Below are positions 37,401 to 45,534 of a stretch of DNA of 64,000 bases, piece by piece; within the stretch, counting starts at the first letter, position 1, and each line of letters starts with the position of its first letter. The position numbers were made by a program, and so were the translations under genes. The stretch is from an uncultured Planctomycetales bacterium (lineage in GTDB: Bacteria; Planctomycetota; Planctomycetia; Pirellulales; Thermoguttaceae), in the NCBI GenBank assembly GCA_937889015.1, contig CALARR010000059.1, positions 1 to 64,000 of the forward strand, in the 5' to 3' direction. The notes below the pieces were generated by a model that had not been told where the DNA came from, searched no databases, and saw only the letters and a list, made by a program, of their open reading frames with translations.

Positions 37401-38455
37401 CGAATCAGGTGGAGGGCCTGGCGCCCGGCCAGGCGCTGGTGACCTACCGCTTCGGGAACTTGAGCCGCAGCCTGCCCGTGGAAGTGTTGCGGGACGCCTA
37501 TCGCGAACTGCGGATCGAGCCGGCCGAGGCGACGATCCGGCCTGGTGACGTGTTGAGCTATCAGGTCAGCGCATGGCGCAACGGGCATCGCAGCCTGGTC
37601 CCGCCGGAGCGCGTGCGTTTGAGCGTCGACAATCCACGCGTGGCCACGACCGAGAAGGGCCTGGTGCGCGGCCTGCGCGTGGGGCGGACCGTGGTCCGCG
37701 CCAGTGTGGGCAACGAGCAGGTGGCGGGCGGATTGAGCGTGACGCGCGACGCGACGCGCATCAGCGGGAGCTACGATCGGCTGGTGTTGCGACCGGACGA
37801 CCTGTTCGTGTGGGATACGGGCTGGCCATGGCTGTCACGGATGTGGGACTTCAGCGCCCTGTGGATCGAACCGAACAAGGTGGCCCTGGAAGTCGGCAAG
37901 CAAACGCCCTCCCTGCGCGCCATGGCGCGCAATGCCCAAGGACGCGCCGTCGAAGTGCCGGCTCCGCTGGAAAGCATGGATCCGGACATCCTGACGCCGT
38001 TGGGCGGCGCGCGATTCGCCGCGCGGCGCGTGGGATCGGCCCAGGTCCGCGTGCGTTACGGCGGTCGTGAGGCCTATGCCGACGTCACCGTCAGCGGCGC
38101 GCGGTTCCAGTCGATCACGACCCGGTTGGAGGAAGGGCGCGACACCTTCCGCGTGAACCTGGACGTCATGGCCGCGCGTTCCGAAGGACCGCTGGAATAT
38201 CGCGTCTACGCCCCCGGTGAAACGCCGCCCGCGCGCTGGCAGCCAGCGGTGGAAGCGGGCCAGCAACGGCGTGTGACCCTGCAGAGCCCGCCCCTGCGCT
38301 ACGGCGACCGCGCGGCGTGGTACCAATTGATCATCGAGGCCCGCGACCCGGCGGGCAAGTCCGTGCAGCAGTATCCTTTTGGTTTTCGTCTCGCGTCGAG
38401 CATCGAGCGGAGCGATCCGGCGAAGCGCGGCGGAACGAAATCCTCCAACCCGTGA
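34439..38455 (+). CDS. Giant membrane-anchored protein with bacterial Ig-like (Big_2) repeats
   Basis: A 1338-aa protein in four parts. Residues 1-160 are a cytoplasmic domain I do not recognise. Residues 165-187 have a zinc-ribbon-like Cys set (CSDPDC, then CPAC). A single membrane helix lies at about 203-222 (WAALALLVLLLLGGLTWWW). The remaining ~1100 residues are roughly nine to eleven ~90-residue Ig-like modules, each ending in a motif like LAPGQALVTYRF or LRPGQTTVNAEF. The topology is probably cytoplasmic N-terminus and long extracytoplasmic arm. It starts an operon: the next gene begins 17 nt on. The role is unknown. SrfA of gammaproteobacteria is the positional analogue but I see no sequence link. 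Confidence 0.72.
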   Translation: MAQRFVRIDLSGAESDFRPVAIEPGLPLLDRVGGNGRIVSRWLGRLVAMPHWQGESVGFLVQDDQAGRLEEVYCQPATREDLQEFLADEMQILQRRMDAIRPASPSEEELAAALRRSFDELTQDPLRTDLDDYFFRYRDANGRWRLVWCWGYQRVDQEAAPAVICSDPDCSLLFLRRAHGRHKCPACQALLAAQPPRPKPWKRWAALALLVLLLLGGLTWWWAPLPRGVQAEVSMLVGEIADVPIKPARSEWREITSQNARVVQVLEGRLVARSQGRTVVDLADGTRAAQVQVSVLPGEVKLTGIDPEKLVVPLDGTLRARAKGEAADKRPLEIAADVLTVARRPAPQFAALADDTLELKGLESTASQPAQTLALRLGEQEVSAPVEVVGQPERIEVLPAGPLTVPAGQRVELQVRAHYAGGRQADLGADRVQWQSDPPQVEGLTLDQGSLTAARPDAGPLAVWARYGDRESNRVEVRGAAGTTATLQLQADPPQPQVGQVGRVTTGDAGAALDQEQFSFQSDQADVLAVDGKTGVFRALAAGNATLRVTHPAAQAAELTMCVVDAQGSERPVAVRILSDQGAAIRLPVGAAFEDFRVEAEYADGMTRLVTRKATLRIPEAPAEAPLAARDGRLLGLRPGQTTVNAEFEGRASASGLTVAVLAELQADEIRLRPSTLVMQPGESVQLTAVGYKDGKSIGDFSNAPGLAWHSSDPQAVRVEDQRATALAPGRAQVTVGLGSLASAAATIEVSHAVSHSLRVDPERMRIHVGERLALGRDLQIRRGDLDVSRDCTVQPASPDVLGFDPATRSLLGLAAGASPVAFGFGDKTTYALVEVLPSETRAKLVDIVVEPTSAWLTPGQALPLQVFGVLSDGRRIDRTPSATLVSSDPNVASIHGHRAYALAPGQVLVTAALPESDRTATAALQIGNEKIHELRLDPPRLELGVGDRAAVRVLGVTSHGAYELFPQRSLTASVGGANSRAVRVDGTNQVEGLAPGQALVTYRFGNLSRSLPVEVLRDAYRELRIEPAEATIRPGDVLSYQVSAWRNGHRSLVPPERVRLSVDNPRVATTEKGLVRGLRVGRTVVRASVGNEQVAGGLSVTRDATRISGSYDRLVLRPDDLFVWDTGWPWLSRMWDFSALWIEPNKVALEVGKQTPSLRAMARNAQGRAVEVPAPLESMDPDILTPLGGARFAARRVGSAQVRVRYGGREAYADVTVSGARFQSITTRLEEGRDTFRVNLDVMAARSEGPLEYRVYAPGETPPARWQPAVEAGQQRRVTLQSPPLRYGDRAAWYQLIIEARDPAGKSVQQYPFGFRLASSIERSDPAKRGGTKSSNP

Positions 38456-38472
38456 CCCCGGCAGCAGGCACC

Positions 38473-41037
38473 ATGGCCTTTCCTGACGATCGTGACCGAA
38501 ACCTCATCCGGCGGGCCGAACAGGTCGAGGACCTGGCGATTCGGTTGTGCGACTGGCTCTCGGAGCACAACCCGCAGCGCAAGGTCCAAGAGCTGATGCC
38601 CGTGGCCGAGAGCGACGTGTTCGAGGTGCTGCAATTGCGGCGGCGCGCGGGCAGTCTGTACAAGTCGGCGCGCGTGCCGGTGGCGGCGGCCGTGTATGGC
38701 CCGTCGCAGGTAGGCAAGAGCTTGTTCGTGGGGCAGGTCTTGCGCCCGCACAGCGACTCGTTCAGCCCTTTGGGCCGCGATGAGAACAGCGGCGAGCCGG
38801 CCTATTACCGCTACCTGTCCTTCGACAACGACCTGAATCCGCAAAGCGGCTCGAACGAGGCCACGGCCCTGGTCACGCGGTTCACGACCAAGGACCGGAT
38901 TGCCGACGCCGCGGCGCCGCAGTATCCGGTGATGGTCAAGGCGTTGACGCGAATGGAATGGCTGCGCGTGCTGGCGCGCGGCTTTCACGGCGAATGCGTC
39001 GCGCCCGACGGGATCTGGCAGCAAGAGGCCCTGGAAGAATTGTTCGAGGACCTCGGCCGGCGCTATGCGGCCAGCGAGGTGGATCGCAAGTGGCGGATGG
39101 ATCTGCTGGACGCGTACAGCTATATGCGGGGGGTGGATCGGCGGGGCTTTTCGGCCAAGGAGTCGGTCCTCAACGGGCTTCTGAGCCGCTATCCGCTCTC
39201 CGAGGACGGCTACGTGGCCGCGGCCGCGGCGCTGTTCTGGGGCAATTGGGACTCGCTCACGCGCCTGTTCATCCGCATCAACGCCTTTCTGGACCGCATC
39301 GCTCTGGACAATCCCGATCCGGCCATCTTCGTGCACTGGGCCGGTGTGCGATTCCTGTTGGATAGCCAGCGGACCAAGGTCCACGAACGCCCCAGTTCGC
39401 AGTGCTTCCAGCAGGTGGCCTGGACCGATTTTCATCTCCAGCAGCAGGGCAACTACTACGTGCTGGACTACCGGCCGGGCAGCGGCAATGGGCGCGAGGA
39501 GTTGGAGACGATCCAGGCGGGGATGATGGAACTGGTGATTCCCATCCTTCCGCAGCGTCTGAACGACGATTGGCAGAAGGTGATCGCCCAGATGGACTTC
39601 CTGGACATTCCCGGCATGCGCGCCGGGCGCCAGGGCCCCGAGGAAGGCAAACGGACCAGCGCCGAGACGCTCGACGAGCAGATGGAAATCGTCAAGCGGG
39701 GCAAAGTGGCCTATCTCTTCGAGCGCTACACCGAGGAACTGCAGATGCAGACCTTGTTGCTGCTGCTGCGCGGCGGCAACCTGGAGGTGCAGGCCTCGAT
39801 GAAGGCCAACGTGGACAAGTGGGGCCGCGCGCGGTATGGGGACAAGACCTGGCCGACCAAGGTCCGCGACGTGCTGCCGGCGCTGTTCGTGGGCATGACC
39901 GGGATCGACGAAGAGTTCCGCACGCGCGAGGAAGGCGTCATCAACCAGGTACTGTACGACACGCGGCTGAACACCCTGGTCGATGTGCTGGGAAGCGTGA
40001 TGACCGACTTCGGCGGGCGCCAGCGGCCGTTCACCAATGTCTATCCCCTTCGCTATCCCGGCACCTGGGACACCAACCAACGCACCCGGCAGGAGGCCGA
40101 TGCGCGGAAGTGGGAACGGGCCGGCAAGGCCTTTCTGGAATCGTCCCTGGTGCGGCAGTTCGTACACAATCCGCAACTCCGCTGGGACACGGCCATGCAC
40201 GACGATGACGGCGGCCTGTCGCTGATCAGCGCCGGCATCCGGGCGGTGACCAAGGCCGACGAGAAGCAGGACCAACTGCAGCGCGAGATCGTGGAGGTGG
40301 AGAATCGCCTGCTGCAATTGGCACGCGCGTGGATCGTGGATCCCGACGCCAACGTGGATCGCGAGAAGCGCAAGGCGGCCGCCCAGCGGTTGCTGGAATG
40401 GCTGGCCGAGAGCGAGGAGTTGATCTACCGTCGTCTGTACGCCCTGCGCGAAACACTGAGCCTGGCCGCCGGCGATGAGTTGTCGTTGTCCGATTGTGCG
40501 GAGATGGGCAAACTCAAGCACGGCGAAGTTCTGACGCGGCAGCTCCGCGAGTTTCTGCACGACTGGGGTACCACCGAGCTGCCCAAGCGCTGGGAGGCGG
40601 TGGTGTGCGGCGACTCGGAGGGCGGGCCGTGGCTGGATCCGAACGACTTCAACACGTTCGCTCGTTTTCTGTGCGACTACCTGTTGAGCGGCGAGGTGTT
40701 CGAGCAACTCGCGCGACAGCTCGCGCCCGTGGTGAGCCTGAAGACCAAGGACGAGGCGGCGCGCCGTCGCGCGCGGCGGAAGTACGTGCGGACGATCCTC
40801 AACGACTACCTGCTGAATCCGGGGCCGAACATGGCCGCCATTCTGCAGCCGGCCGACGGAGAGCCGAGCGAGGCGGAGGATGGGCAACGCTGGGAGCGAT
40901 TCCGCTTGATGGCCCCCCTGCTGCGCCGCTGGGACCATCGGCTGGCCCAGGCCCTGGCCTTGGGCGCCGGCGAGCACGTACGAATTCCGCCGGGAAACGA
41001 GGAGCTGGTGGTCATCCTGGAGCCGTTCGAGAAGTAG
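38473..41037 (+). CDS. SrfC-like P-loop NTPase
   Basis: A large 854-aa cytoplasmic protein resembling virulence factor SrfC. The N-terminal coiled region is followed by the Walker A motif GPSQVGKS at residues 76-83 (typical SrfC context AVYGPSQVGKSLFVGQVL). A G3-like DIPG is at 378-381 (MDFLDIPGMRAGR) and a possible G4-like TKAD at 593-596, so it may be a GTPase of dynamin-like or TRAFAC style. The rest is mostly helical. The stop of the Ig-like gene overlaps a GTG (38452) in this frame, but ATG 38473 is preferred. SrfB follows 15 nt downstream, matching the SrfB-SrfC pairing elsewhere with the order reversed. Confidence 0.73.
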   Translation: MAFPDDRDRNLIRRAEQVEDLAIRLCDWLSEHNPQRKVQELMPVAESDVFEVLQLRRRAGSLYKSARVPVAAAVYGPSQVGKSLFVGQVLRPHSDSFSPLGRDENSGEPAYYRYLSFDNDLNPQSGSNEATALVTRFTTKDRIADAAAPQYPVMVKALTRMEWLRVLARGFHGECVAPDGIWQQEALEELFEDLGRRYAASEVDRKWRMDLLDAYSYMRGVDRRGFSAKESVLNGLLSRYPLSEDGYVAAAAALFWGNWDSLTRLFIRINAFLDRIALDNPDPAIFVHWAGVRFLLDSQRTKVHERPSSQCFQQVAWTDFHLQQQGNYYVLDYRPGSGNGREELETIQAGMMELVIPILPQRLNDDWQKVIAQMDFLDIPGMRAGRQGPEEGKRTSAETLDEQMEIVKRGKVAYLFERYTEELQMQTLLLLLRGGNLEVQASMKANVDKWGRARYGDKTWPTKVRDVLPALFVGMTGIDEEFRTREEGVINQVLYDTRLNTLVDVLGSVMTDFGGRQRPFTNVYPLRYPGTWDTNQRTRQEADARKWERAGKAFLESSLVRQFVHNPQLRWDTAMHDDDGGLSLISAGIRAVTKADEKQDQLQREIVEVENRLLQLARAWIVDPDANVDREKRKAAAQRLLEWLAESEELIYRRLYALRETLSLAAGDELSLSDCAEMGKLKHGEVLTRQLREFLHDWGTTELPKRWEAVVCGDSEGGPWLDPNDFNTFARFLCDYLLSGEVFEQLARQLAPVVSLKTKDEAARRRARRKYVRTILNDYLLNPGPNMAAILQPADGEPSEAEDGQRWERFRLMAPLLRRWDHRLAQALALGAGEHVRIPPGNEELVVILEPFEK

Positions 41038-41052
41038 CCTGCGAGCCAAATC

Positions 41053-43845
41053 ATGCACGTCTTGTTCGCCAACACGGGTGTTCAGATCCTTTGCGTGCCG
41101 TTGCGGAGCGGCAGCCGCTACACCACGGCCCAGATCGGCTACGGCTGGCAGCGCTGCCAGTGCGGCGGCGCGGCGGAGGCCCCCGGCCGAAGCTATCCCT
41201 ACATCCAGTGGCAGGTGATCCAGACCACCGCCAGCCGCCTGTTTCTGGCGGTCGACACGAGTTGCGGCGATCCGGAGCTGGGCTATTTCTGCCCACAGAG
41301 CTCCTTGACCCAGGATTTCGTGCTGCGGTTGGAGAATGTGCTGGATCGCACGGGCAAGCCGCTGCGCGGGGTGCCGCCGGTCGAGTTGTGCATTCGACCG
41401 GCCAGCGCCACGGCGGGCGATCCGCGCGCGGTGCACCTGGTGATCGATTTTGGCAACAGCCGCACCGGCGCCTTGCTGGTGGAAGTGACGGGCGAGATCA
41501 GCCAGACGCCGCAGATGATGCCCTTCGAGCTGTTGAATCGCTATCACCTGGATTCGTGGGACGACAACGGGCAGTATCAGAGCACGCCTGCGGCGCGCTG
41601 GTTCTCATCCAAGACCCATTGGTGCCAGACGCCCTATCTGCCGCCCGTGGCGCAGAAGAAGGTCGAGTTTCGCACGGTGGAGGACGAGGGAGCAGGGGGG
41701 GCCTGGTTCGGCCTGGGCAAGAAGAAACCGCGCCAGGCGAAAGTCGAATTCGACGTGACGCCGCCCCTGTTTGACGATCTGTCACAGGTTCGGCTGGGGC
41801 GCGAGGCAGACGACGTGCTGCAGGCGATGCGCGCCGAAGGCGACGTGCGCACCGGCGTCAGTTCCCCCAAGCGCTATCTCTGGGCCGCCGACGCCAGTTG
41901 GCTGGAAGGGGCCAATTGGCAGATGGCCGATCCGGCCGACCGCTGCGCCACCGGAGCCTACGCCGCCGGCCTGCAAGGACCGTTGCTGCGCTACATCCAC
42001 GAGGACGATCAAGATGTTCTGCTGGAGCAGCGTGAACTGAAAGAGCAGGACTATGCCTCGGAGGCGCCGCTGAAGCCGCGTCACCCGCCGCGCGTGTTGA
42101 TGACCGCCGCTTTGTACGAGTTGCTGTGCCAGGCCTACGAATACGTCAACTCGCCCGCCTATCGCAATGCGGCCGGCGAGCCGGGCCGAGCACGCGAGAT
42201 CCGGACCCTGACCTTGAGCTATCCCAGCGGGATGATCCAGGAGGAATACAATCGACTTGCGGCGCAGGCGCAAAAGGCCATCGCGATCTTTGCGCGGACC
42301 TCGGGCAAGCAGCAGCGCGCCGCGCCCGAGGTGAACCTGAACATCGACGAGGCAAGCGCGGTGCACCTGTGCTATATCTGGAGCGAGTTGCGCCTGTTGG
42401 GGCAGGATCCGCGGCTGTGGTTCGCGGTGATGAAACAGGACCGGGGGCAGATCAAGAAGGAAGAGCCGGCGGCGGCGGTGCTGCCCAGCGCAGCGGCGGC
42501 CCGGCGCCGGGGCCGAATGCTGCCGGCCCGGTTTGCGCCCGGCCGCAGCGAAACGCCTCAGCCGGCCGGCAACGGGGAGGAGATCCGCCTGGCCTGCATC
42601 GACATCGGCGGCGGCACGAGCGACCTGATGATCGCTCGCTACACGTTCGAGTCCAAGATCGACGATACGATCCGCGGCGAAGTGCTGCACCAGGACGGCA
42701 TCTCGCTGGGGGGCGACCAACTGGTCAAGCGGCTGCTGGAGGCGGTCATCGTGCCGGCCTTCGCCGAGGCGATCGGCCTGGAAGAGGAAGACGTGCAGTT
42801 GCTGTTCGGCCCCGAAGTGCCGCGAAACCGCGAGTTTCGTTCGCAGCGCATCGGGTGGATCAATCGGCTATTCGTGCCCTTGGCCCAGGAGTACCTCAAC
42901 CTGGCCATTGACGACGTGACCGAGGAACCCGTTTCGCACGACGATCCGGCGATCGTGGACGCGACCGTCGTCGAGTCGCTGCAGGAGGTGGTGGATCGGC
43001 TGCGCGGGCCGGGGTACTACAAGATCGCGCAACCCCTGGGGCTGACCTACAACAAGGCCGCTTTCGAGTCGGTGGTCCACGACGTCTTTGACGAGTTGCT
43101 GTTCGATTACTGCCAGCGGATCGGCGAACTCGATGTGGACGTGGTGCTGCTGGCCGGCCTGCCCTCGAAGCTGGCCGCGATCCAGCGGATGGTCACCGGC
43201 TACGTGCCGCTGGCTCCCTCGCGGATTGTGCCCATGTTCAACCATTACGCCGGCAACTGGTATCCGTACCAGGACGAGAAGGGGCGGCAGCCGGGCGTGA
43301 TCATCGATCCCAAGAGCCCGGTGGTGGTGGGCGCGGCGATCGAGTTCATGGCCCGGCACGGTATGCTGCCGCAATTCAAGTTCGAGATGAAGCGCCGCAA
43401 CCGGGAAAACAGTTACTACTGGGGCGTGATGACCGACGCCACCTCGGGCATCCGCCAGGAGCGGATCCTCTTTGAGCCCGTCACCGAGCCCGGGCGCGAA
43501 GACATCACCCAGTTCTCGACCGCTTCGCAGCGCGTGATCATTGGGCGCAAGCTGGGCGCCGACGAAACGGCCCAGGCCACGCCGGTGTACGTCTTGAAGA
43601 TGGAGACCGGCGATCGCATCGGACCGACGGAGGTGCAGGTGAAGATCAAGCGACGGCACGCCACGGCCGAGGAGGAGGAGCACCTGGAGGTGGAATCCGT
43701 CATCGGCACCATCGCTGGCCAGGACGCCGTGTTGGGCGAGAACGTACACTTCAGTTGGCGCACCCTGGCCGACGAACGCTACTACCTGGACACCGGCGGC
43801 CTGGACAACATCGAGCTGGGCCAACAGCGCGCGGGCTCCTACTGA
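41053..43845 (+). CDS. SrfB-family actin/Hsp70-fold ATPase-like protein
   Basis: A 930-aa protein of the SrfB family, with an actin/Hsp70-type nucleotide-binding fold. The phosphate-1 loop is HLVIDFGNSRTGALLVEV (DFGNSRTG at 132-139) and the phosphate-2 loop is ACIDIGGGTSDLMIARY at about 515-531. Other family features are FSSKTHWCQTPY and ADDVLQAMRAEGDVRTGVSSPKRYLWAAD. A further glycine-containing adenosine motif (VVLLAGLPSKLAAIQRMV) follows at about 700. The start is ATG 41053; the ribosome site is weak. It is translated after the SrfC-like gene and likely forms a complex with it. The cellular role is unknown. Confidence 0.77.
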   Translation: MHVLFANTGVQILCVPLRSGSRYTTAQIGYGWQRCQCGGAAEAPGRSYPYIQWQVIQTTASRLFLAVDTSCGDPELGYFCPQSSLTQDFVLRLENVLDRTGKPLRGVPPVELCIRPASATAGDPRAVHLVIDFGNSRTGALLVEVTGEISQTPQMMPFELLNRYHLDSWDDNGQYQSTPAARWFSSKTHWCQTPYLPPVAQKKVEFRTVEDEGAGGAWFGLGKKKPRQAKVEFDVTPPLFDDLSQVRLGREADDVLQAMRAEGDVRTGVSSPKRYLWAADASWLEGANWQMADPADRCATGAYAAGLQGPLLRYIHEDDQDVLLEQRELKEQDYASEAPLKPRHPPRVLMTAALYELLCQAYEYVNSPAYRNAAGEPGRAREIRTLTLSYPSGMIQEEYNRLAAQAQKAIAIFARTSGKQQRAAPEVNLNIDEASAVHLCYIWSELRLLGQDPRLWFAVMKQDRGQIKKEEPAAAVLPSAAAARRRGRMLPARFAPGRSETPQPAGNGEEIRLACIDIGGGTSDLMIARYTFESKIDDTIRGEVLHQDGISLGGDQLVKRLLEAVIVPAFAEAIGLEEEDVQLLFGPEVPRNREFRSQRIGWINRLFVPLAQEYLNLAIDDVTEEPVSHDDPAIVDATVVESLQEVVDRLRGPGYYKIAQPLGLTYNKAAFESVVHDVFDELLFDYCQRIGELDVDVVLLAGLPSKLAAIQRMVTGYVPLAPSRIVPMFNHYAGNWYPYQDEKGRQPGVIIDPKSPVVVGAAIEFMARHGMLPQFKFEMKRRNRENSYYWGVMTDATSGIRQERILFEPVTEPGREDITQFSTASQRVIIGRKLGADETAQATPVYVLKMETGDRIGPTEVQVKIKRRHATAEEEEHLEVESVIGTIAGQDAVLGENVHFSWRTLADERYYLDTGGLDNIELGQQRAGSY

Positions 43846-43876
43846 GCGCCGGTTGCGGAAAGCGGCCTGGCGGTCC

Positions 43877-43938
43877 GTCAATCTGAACGCAGCGAGGAAT
43901 CCGCCCGATTCGAGATCCTTCGCCGCGATCAGGATCAC
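43877..43938 (+). repeat. 62-nt imperfect palindromic repeat, copy 2
   Basis: About 85% identical by hand alignment to the minus-strand reading of 4745-4806, with the same two 25-nt arms. It lies in the gap between the convergent SrfB-like and Gfo/Idh/MocA genes, as copy 1 lies between convergent genes. Confidence 0.75.
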
Positions 43939-43990
43939 TCGGTGCAGACCCTCCCCAATATCGACGACCGGGCATCGCGTGCAACCGCCT

Positions 43991-45355
43991 CTATACCTGC
44001 TCGGGCACGACCCACGGCCGGCGGTACTCGCGGCGGAAGTACTGCATGGCCTGGGCGTCGTCGACCGTCAGCTTTTGCGGGTCCACGGTAAGCGTGCGCC
44101 CGCCGGCACGGTAGCTCATGGTGGCGTAGTGCAGCGTGAGGTGGCTGCGCAGGCCGATTTCGATGTCGGCGTTGGGCTTTTCGCGCGTGCGCACACAGTG
44201 TACGAAGTTGGCCTGGTGCTCGGGGTCCGGGAAGGCCCCCTTGCACTGGTCCTTGACCACGCCTTCCTGGAGCTTGGGCCGGGTGAAGACCTGCCAGCCG
44301 CCGCCCATCCGGCCCACGTACATCACGCCGGCCGACCCGTAGATCTCGATCCGCGTGGCGCACTGCGGCCAGTAAGGAAACATGTCGTTGGACTCGCGGA
44401 TGGCCGGCGCGACCTTGAGCATGTAAGGCGTATAGAGCGTCAGTTCCAGCGTCACCACCAGGTTGTCGTAGGTGAAGGTGGCCAGTTGCGTGTCGGGCGT
44501 TTCGGCTGCGCCTTCGGTGTTGAAGCGCCCGCCGGTGCAGTAGACCTGCTTGGGCAGATCGAAGCCGACAATCATCCGCGCCAGATCGAACTGGTGCACG
44601 CCGTCGTTGCCCAGGTCGCCGATGCAATAGCGCCACAAGTGGTGCCAGTTGAAGCGGAGAGTCTTGTTGTAGGCGTGCTCGGGGGCAGGGCCGTTCCACA
44701 TGTCCCAGTCGAAGCCGGCGGGCGGATCGCCGTCGGCGGCCATGGGAAAATTGGCCCACAGCTTCTGGTTGTAGACGCGCACGAAATGCACTTTGCCCAG
44801 CTTGCCCTGCTGGATGTAATCACGCGCGGCCTGATTGTACCCCGCGCTGCGATTCTGCGTGCCCACCTGCACGACGCGATTGTACTTGCGTGCCGCTTCC
44901 AGCATTTTCAATCCTTCCCAGGGATTGTGAAACAGCGGCTTCTCGACGAACACATCCTTGCCGGCCTGGCAACTCCAGATGGTGGCCAGGGCGTGCCAAT
45001 GGGTGGGCGTGGCGATGACCATCGCGTCGACCGACTTGTCGTCCAGGACTCGGCGGAAATCCTGCACGCACTTGGGCTCGGCGCCTTGGACCTCGGCCAC
45101 TTGCGTGGCGCGCGTGGCGAACAGTTCGCTGTCCACGTCGGCGATGTAGGCCAGGCGGCAGTCGTCGCGCGACGCGAATCCGCGCGCCAAGGCCGGCCCG
45201 CGCGCCCGGCAGCCCACGATGCCCAGGACCACTTTCTCGTTGGCCGGTGCGGCGCGGACCGAGCGCGGATCGCGCAAGATGGTCAGTCCGGCGGCCAGTC
45301 CCAATCCGACGCCCGGGGCTCGGGCCAGCAAGTCGCGACGGGTCAGCAAGGCCAT
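43991..45355 (-). CDS. Gfo/Idh/MocA-family oxidoreductase, Tat-exported
   Basis: An NAD(P)-dependent sugar oxidoreductase of 454 aa. A twin-arginine signal is present (TRRDLLARAPGVGLGLAAGL), then the Rossmann fold VVLGIVGCRARGPALARGF and the EKP motif in DVFVEKPLFHN. A planctomycete-typical block GKVHFVRVYNQKLWANFP and GNDGVHQFDLARMIVG follows. It is the last gene of the GH106-like cluster. ATG 45355 has GGGAGG 10 nt upstream. The substrate is unknown. Confidence 0.88.
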   Translation of the reverse strand: MALLTRRDLLARAPGVGLGLAAGLTILRDPRSVRAAPANEKVVLGIVGCRARGPALARGFASRDDCRLAYIADVDSELFATRATQVAEVQGAEPKCVQDFRRVLDDKSVDAMVIATPTHWHALATIWSCQAGKDVFVEKPLFHNPWEGLKMLEAARKYNRVVQVGTQNRSAGYNQAARDYIQQGKLGKVHFVRVYNQKLWANFPMAADGDPPAGFDWDMWNGPAPEHAYNKTLRFNWHHLWRYCIGDLGNDGVHQFDLARMIVGFDLPKQVYCTGGRFNTEGAAETPDTQLATFTYDNLVVTLELTLYTPYMLKVAPAIRESNDMFPYWPQCATRIEIYGSAGVMYVGRMGGGWQVFTRPKLQEGVVKDQCKGAFPDPEHQANFVHCVRTREKPNADIEIGLRSHLTLHYATMSYRAGGRTLTVDPQKLTVDDAQAMQYFRREYRRPWVVPEQV

Positions 45356-45534
45356 GATTCGCACACCTCCCGGGGAAGAGTGGGGGCAGACAGCCGCGGC
45401 ATGCGGCCGGGGGCATTCTTGCAGGATAACCGACCAGAAAGCCGCGGCCCAGGGCTGGCTGTATAGGATTCGCCGCAAGATGGATACTTCCTGCGCGCCG
45501 CGTGTGGAAGGCACCGGTCGAGCGCGCTATCCCA

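Noticed and set aside
38299..41547. 1082-aa minus-strand open frame
   Set aside because: It is antisense to the SrfC-like gene, is His/Arg/Leu-rich and has no recognisable domain; long antisense frames are expected at this GC content.
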